Below, in pieces: positions 60,225-64,000 of a stretch of 64,000 bases of DNA. This DNA is from Pseudomonas viridiflava (GTDB lineage: Bacteria; Pseudomonadota; Gammaproteobacteria; Pseudomonadales; Pseudomonadaceae). The notes under the pieces were generated by a model that was not told the DNA's origin, made no database searches, and saw only the letters and a list, made by a program, of their open reading frames with translations. The stretch is from the NCBI RefSeq assembly GCF_900589395.1, contig NZ_UUIS01000071.1, forward strand, positions 1-64,000, read 5' to 3'. How positions within the stretch are numbered: the stretch's first letter is position 1; each line of letters starts with the position of its first letter. The position numbers and the translations under genes were made by a program.

Positions 60225-60300
60225 ACGCCTTGAATCCGAGCCACGGGGCCTGAATGGGTGAGCGGCCTGGGCCCGAAACGAAAGGCGCTGCCCTGAAACA

Positions 60301-60328
60301 GTAAAACCGCGCAAAGGCGCGGTTTTAC
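60301..60328. terminator. Bidirectional rho-independent terminator
   Basis: Perfect 12-base arms GTAAAACCGCGC and GCGCGGTTTTAC with an AAAG loop lie between the convergent dimethylformamidase-like and ychF genes. Runs of A on one side and T on the other within the arms serve both directions. Confidence 0.9.
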
Positions 60329-60376
60329 TTGGGTTTCTCAGTGTTTCAGAACACATCCTGACACTTGATGGGCCGA

Positions 60377-61477
60377 TCAGACGTTGAAACGGAAGTGCAG
60401 CACATCACCGTCCTTGACGATGTAGTCCTTGCCTTCCAGACGCCATTTACCGGCTTCCTTGGCCCCGGCCTCACCCTTGAACTGGATGAAGTCGTTGTAC
60501 GCCACGCATTCGGCGCGGATAAAGCCTTTTTCGAAGTCGGTGTGGATCACACCGGCTGCCTGTGGCGCGGTAGCGCCCACCTTGACGGTCCAGGCGCGCA
60601 CTTCTTCAACGCCAGCGGTGAAGTAGGTCTGCAGGTTGAGCATTTCGTAACCGGCACGAATCACCCGGTTCAGGCCAGGCTCTTCCAGGCCCAGGGCCTC
60701 CAGGAACATGTCCTTTTCTTCACCGTCATCGAGTTCGGCGATTTCCGCCTCGATCTTGTTGCACACCGGCACCAGCATCGCGCCTTCTTCTTCGGCGATG
60801 GCGCGAACCACGTCCAGCAGCGGGTTGTTCTCGAAACCGTCTTCGGCGACGTTGGCGATGTACATGACCGGCTTGGTGGTCAGCAGGTGGAAGCCACGGA
60901 TGACCGCTTTCTCGTCAGCGCTCATGTGCTTCATCAGGCTGCGCGCAGGCTTGCCTTCGGTGAAGTGGGCAATCAACTGTTCCAGCAGGCCTTTCTGGAC
61001 CACGGCTTCCTTGTCGCCGCCCTTGGCGTTGCGCGTGACTTTCTGCAGTTGCTTCTCGCAGCTGTCGAGGTCGGCGAAGATCAGCTCAAGGTCGATGATC
61101 TCGATGTCGCGCTTGGGGTCGACGCTGTTGGAAACGTGAATCACGTTCTCGTCTTCGAAGCAGCGCACCACGTGGGCGATGGCATCGGTTTCGCGGATGT
61201 TGGCCAGAAACTTGTTGCCCAGGCCTTCACCTTTGGACGCGCCAGCCACAAGACCTGCGATGTCGACGAATTCCATGGTGGTCGGCAGGATGCGCTTGGG
61301 GTTGACGATCGCCGCCAGGGCCGCCAGGCGTGGGTCCGGCATGGGCACGATGCCGCTGTTCGGTTCGATGGTGCAGAAGGGAAAGTTCTCTGCCGCGATG
61401 CCGGATTTGGTCAGGGCATTGAACAGGGTGGACTTGCCGACGTTAGGCAGGCCGACGATGCCGCAATTGAATCCCAT
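60377..61477 (-). CDS. ychF: Redox-responsive ATPase YchF (Obg-like)
   Basis: This 366-residue protein is a near-universal Obg-related P-loop ATPase that binds ribosomes. It begins MGFNCGIVGLPNVGKSTLFN with the P-loop at residues 9-17, has VDIAGLVAGASKGEGLGNKF (switch region), and ends with a TGS domain (FEKGFIRAECVAYNDFIQFK, DVLHFRFNV). I used the ATG at 61477, the conserved start. It is last in the order prs-rplY-pth-ychF, shared with other Pseudomonas genomes. Confidence 0.96.
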   Translation of the reverse strand: MGFNCGIVGLPNVGKSTLFNALTKSGIAAENFPFCTIEPNSGIVPMPDPRLAALAAIVNPKRILPTTMEFVDIAGLVAGASKGEGLGNKFLANIRETDAIAHVVRCFEDENVIHVSNSVDPKRDIEIIDLELIFADLDSCEKQLQKVTRNAKGGDKEAVVQKGLLEQLIAHFTEGKPARSLMKHMSADEKAVIRGFHLLTTKPVMYIANVAEDGFENNPLLDVVRAIAEEEGAMLVPVCNKIEAEIAELDDGEEKDMFLEALGLEEPGLNRVIRAGYEMLNLQTYFTAGVEEVRAWTVKVGATAPQAAGVIHTDFEKGFIRAECVAYNDFIQFKGEAGAKEAGKWRLEGKDYIVKDGDVLHFRFNV

Positions 61478-61497
61478 GGTGTTCCCCTCGTGTGATG

Positions 61498-62082
61498 TCA
61501 GGCCTTCTGGCTGTGCAGGTTTTTCATCGCGCGGTTCCATTCACCGGCGAGGATGTCCGGCAGCACGCCGAGGGCAAAGTCGATACTGGCGTCGATTTTT
61601 TCCTGTTCGGCGCGTGGCGCACGACCCAGGACAAAACCGGACACCTTGCTCGCATCGCCCGGGTGGCCGATGCCGACCCGCAAACGATGGAAAGTATTCT
61701 GGTTACCGAGCTGCGCGATGATGTCGCGCAGGCCGTTGTGGCCGCCATGACCGCCGCCAACCTTCAGTTTGGCAACGCCTGGGGGGAGATCGAGTTCGTC
61801 GTGGGCCACCAGGATTTCATCGAGACCGATGCGGTAGAAGCCGGCAAGGGCTGCCACGGCCTGGCCGCTGCGGTTCATGTAGGTGGTGGGGATCAGCAGG
61901 CGAACATCCTGACCCTGGTGCGAGAAGCGCCCGGTCAGGCCAAAGAATTTGCGCTCGGCGACGAGATTGACCCGTTCAGCCGCAGCGATACGCTCAACGA
62001 AAAAAGCCCCTGCGTTATGCCGGGTCTGTTCGTATTCAGCGCCTGGATTTCCCAGGCCAACGATCAGTTTTATGGCGCTCAC
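61498..62082 (-). CDS. pth: Peptidyl-tRNA hydrolase
   Basis: This 194-residue enzyme releases tRNA from drop-off peptidyl-tRNA. It begins VSAIKLIVGLGNPGAEYEQT with a GTG start; the family residues Asn12, His22 (RHNAG), the Asn in TYMNRSG, Asp in AHDELD, and Asn in GGHNGLRD are present. The start is chosen by family length. It is 20 bases upstream of ychF and follows rplY after a 170-base gap containing a hairpin. Confidence 0.95.
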   Translation of the reverse strand: MSAIKLIVGLGNPGAEYEQTRHNAGAFFVERIAAAERVNLVAERKFFGLTGRFSHQGQDVRLLIPTTYMNRSGQAVAALAGFYRIGLDEILVAHDELDLPPGVAKLKVGGGHGGHNGLRDIIAQLGNQNTFHRLRVGIGHPGDASKVSGFVLGRAPRAEQEKIDASIDFALGVLPDILAGEWNRAMKNLHSQKA

Positions 62083-62120
62083 GACAGGGGCTCTTCCTTG
62101 GAGTTGTGGATAACACCGGC

Positions 62121-62157
62121 CCAGGCTGTGTAAAAACCATGTTCTTACACAGCCTGG
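62121..62157 (-). promoter_or_regulatory. 13-bp inverted repeat between rplY and pth
   Basis: CCAGGCTGTGTAA and TTACACAGCCTGG are perfect inverses with an 11-base loop, located after the rplY stop and before the pth start. The T-run is in the loop rather than after the stem, so this is not a standard terminator. It may protect the rplY transcript end or modulate pth expression. Confidence 0.6.
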
Positions 62158-62255
62158 CTGCAGGGTGGACAAAAATGGCTCATTTACCGGTGTAAACGCT
62201 GCGATTCAAGCCCGCGATGTTATCAGAGCAACTCGGCGTTACCAGGTAATGAAAA

Positions 62256-62864
62256 TTACTCGGCAGCGCCTTCTTCACCTGCTTCTTCTTCAGCAGCAAT
62301 GCGTGGCGCGTGGACGTTGGCGATTGCCAGGTCGGTGCCGTGTGCCAGTGCTACGAATTCAACGCCTTTAGGGGCCTTGAGGTCGGACAGGTGAATGATG
62401 GTGCCGATTTCAGCGTTGCCCAGGTCAACTTCGATGAACTCAGGCAGGTCTTTTGGCAGAACGCTCACTTCCAGCTCGGTGGTAGTGTGCGAGATCTCGC
62501 CGCCTTTCTTGACCGGGGCTTCTTCGTTGATGAAGTGAACCGGAACCAGAGCGGTCAGTTTCTGACCGGCAATGACGCGCACGAAGTCAGCGTGCAGTAC
62601 GTGACCCTTGGCCGGGTGACGCTGCAGGGCCTTGATCACGATGTCCTGCTTCTTGCCGCCGACGTTCAGCGAGATAACGTGGCTGAAAGCAGCTTCGTTT
62701 TCGATCAGCTTGGCGAGTTCTTTAGCCAGCAGGCTGATGGACTCAGGGGCCTTGTCACCACCGTAGATAACGGCTGGAACCTGGCTGGCGAGACGACGCA
62801 GGCGGCGGCTCGCACCTTTCCCCAGGTCGGAACGCACTTCAGCATTCAGAGTAAAATCGTTCAT
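62256..62864 (-). CDS. rplY: 50S ribosomal protein L25 (CTC family)
   Basis: This 202-residue protein binds 5S rRNA in the large ribosomal subunit. It begins MNDFTLNAEVRSDLGKGASR and has GLFALIYGGDK-type sequence (AVIYGGDKAPESI), with the long CTC form's C-terminal domain (LPEFIEVDLGNAEIGTIIHL). A short E. coli-type L25 would be about 94 residues. I used the ATG at 62864, preceded by TTGGAG. It follows prs, separated by a strong terminator hairpin. Confidence 0.95.
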   Translation of the reverse strand: MNDFTLNAEVRSDLGKGASRRLRRLASQVPAVIYGGDKAPESISLLAKELAKLIENEAAFSHVISLNVGGKKQDIVIKALQRHPAKGHVLHADFVRVIAGQKLTALVPVHFINEEAPVKKGGEISHTTTELEVSVLPKDLPEFIEVDLGNAEIGTIIHLSDLKAPKGVEFVALAHGTDLAIANVHAPRIAAEEEAGEEGAAE

Positions 62865-62934
62865 GTTGTATCTCCAAAATAGCCATATTCGCCTTGGCGT
62901 TTGCGACCAGCGCCAGGGCGATACGGGCAAAAAA

Positions 62935-62965
62935 GCCCCGCCCTGACCGAATGTCAGGGCGGGGC
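62935..62965 (-). terminator. Rho-independent terminator after prs
   Basis: GCCCCGCCCTGA and TCAGGGCGGGGC are perfect 12-base arms with a seven-base loop. On the minus strand they are followed by TTTTTT, an ideal terminator. It sits 38 bases after the prs stop codon, so rplY downstream depends on read-through or its own promoter. Confidence 0.93.
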
Positions 62966-63002
62966 GCTTTTCGAGGCTCGATGCAGGCTTCGGGCAGGAC
63001 CC

Positions 63003-63944
63003 TTAGCGGAACATCGCGCTGATCGATTCTTCATTGCTGATGCGGCGGACCGCCTCAGCGACTACCGGCGCGATATCCAGTTGACGGATACGGCTGCAGG
63101 CTTGTGCGGCGGCAGACAACGGGATGGTGTTGGTCACCACCAGTTCGTCGAGCACGGAATTTTCGATGTTCTCGATCGCACGGCCCGACAGCACAGGGTG
63201 TGTGCAATAGGCGAAGACCTTGGCCGCACCATGCTCTTTCAGAGCCTTGGCCGCGTGACAAAGGGTACCGGCGGTGTCGACCATGTCGTCGACCAGAATG
63301 CAGGTGCGCCCTTCGACATCGCCGATGATATGCATCACTTCGGAGTGATTGGCTTTCTCACGGCGTTTGTCGATGATCCCGAGATCGACACCCAGCGACT
63401 TGGCAACGGCACGTGCACGCACGACGCCACCAATGTCCGGGGAGACAATCATCAGGTTCTCGAAGCGCTGGTCTTCGATATCGTCGACCAGTACGGGCGA
63501 GCCGTAGATGTTGTCGACCGGGATATCGAAGAAACCCTGAATCTGGTCAGCATGCAGATCAACCGTGAGTACACGATCGATCCCCACCACGGTGAGCATG
63601 TCAGCAACCACTTTGGCGCTGATGGCAACACGTGCGGAGCGCGGACGGCGATCCTGGCGGGCATAACCGAAATAGGGAATCACAGCAGTGATTCGGGACG
63701 CTGAGGAACGGCGGAAGGCATCAGCCATCACGACGAGTTCCATCAGGTTATCGTTGGTCGGTGCGCAAGTCGGCTGGATGATGAAGACGTCTTTACCGCG
63801 GACGTTTTCATTGATCTCAGCGCTGATTTCACCGTCGGAGAACTTGCTGACGGAGACATCACCCAGAGGGATATGCAGCTGACGTACTACACGCCGAGCC
63901 AGATCGGGGTTGGCATTCCCCGTAAAGACCATCATCTTGGACAC
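63003..63944 (-). CDS. prs: Ribose-phosphate pyrophosphokinase
   Basis: This 313-residue enzyme makes phosphoribosyl pyrophosphate from ribose 5-phosphate and ATP for nucleotide, His and Trp synthesis. The ATP and ribose-phosphate sites are clear: PTCAPTNDNLMELVVMADAF, YFGYARQDRRPRSARVAIS, VDLHADQIQGFFDIPVDNI, and the PRPP loop LVDDMVDTAGT. The start is GTG (VSKMMVFTGN), the typical Pseudomonas N-terminus, with AGG upstream. The remaining 56 bases to the window end hold only its upstream region. Confidence 0.96.
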   Translation of the reverse strand: MSKMMVFTGNANPDLARRVVRQLHIPLGDVSVSKFSDGEISAEINENVRGKDVFIIQPTCAPTNDNLMELVVMADAFRRSSASRITAVIPYFGYARQDRRPRSARVAISAKVVADMLTVVGIDRVLTVDLHADQIQGFFDIPVDNIYGSPVLVDDIEDQRFENLMIVSPDIGGVVRARAVAKSLGVDLGIIDKRREKANHSEVMHIIGDVEGRTCILVDDMVDTAGTLCHAAKALKEHGAAKVFAYCTHPVLSGRAIENIENSVLDELVVTNTIPLSAAAQACSRIRQLDIAPVVAEAVRRISNEESISAMFR

Positions 63945-64000
63945 GCGCAGTACCTGGAGGCTGAGGGTAACCTGGATGAGTATAGAGAAAATGGCAGGGG

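Overview
The window is chromosomal DNA of a Pseudomonas, most likely of the fluorescens/putida group. The evidence is the high GC content, the prs-rplY-pth-ychF order at the right end, a DUF1652 protein, many Pseudomonas-type REP palindromes (GTGGGAGGCGGCTTGCC and TAGGAGCGCGCT types), and a sulfate-ester locus closely matching the one known from Pseudomonas putida S-313. No phage, complete insertion sequence, CRISPR array or rRNA operon is visible. Most of it reads as accessory catabolic and transport DNA between housekeeping blocks.

Left part (1-6964): the start of an isochorismatase-family gene, a DUF1652 protein, a secreted protein of unknown function, a membrane GGDEF-EAL protein, tRNA-Met(CAT), a large chemoreceptor and a small cupin.

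Catabolic block (7294-30557): several modules, each with its own regulator. (a) An ACS-family MFS carrier plus a 2-hydroxyacid dehydrogenase, divergent from a LysR gene. (b) An AraC regulator divergent from an ACS carrier, FAH-family hydrolase, SDR and second 2-hydroxyacid dehydrogenase. (c) A DadA-like FAD oxidase, a ProC-like reductase, an MFS carrier, an EutQ-like cupin and a RidA protein. (d) Two tandem solitary RHS-core cassettes with unrelated C-terminal tails. (e) A GATase1-AraC regulator divergent from an FAD oxidase, hydroxyacid dehydrogenase and aldehyde dehydrogenase. (f) An acetolactate-synthase-type ThDP enzyme. REP clusters separate many modules.

Two AT-richer orphan genes (30830-32451) precede the sulfur block (32649-43716). 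That block holds an ATPase and a double-length fused permease (AtsC/AtsB-like), a divergent binding protein (AtsR-like), a LysR regulator (SftR-like), the 2-oxoglutarate-dependent alkylsulfatase AtsK with all its iron and 2-oxoglutarate ligands, a cysteine-type sulfatase, a TonB-dependent receptor (SftP-like) and a second LysR paralog. Together they would import sulfate esters across both membranes and release sulfate from them.

Right part (43717-63944): a 268-bp MITE-like element whose terminal repeat supplies the stop codon of the neighbouring gene; a four-gene cluster of two ferritin-like proteins, a DUF2269 membrane protein and a saccharopine-dehydrogenase-like protein; two small orphans; an ABC-F ATPase; two paralogous XRE regulators with very different C-terminal tails and a shared promoter-proximal inverted repeat; an LRR protein; a TrkH potassium transporter; an AraC regulator divergent from two MFS carriers and an N,N-dimethylformamidase-like protein; and the housekeeping genes ychF, pth, rplY and prs.
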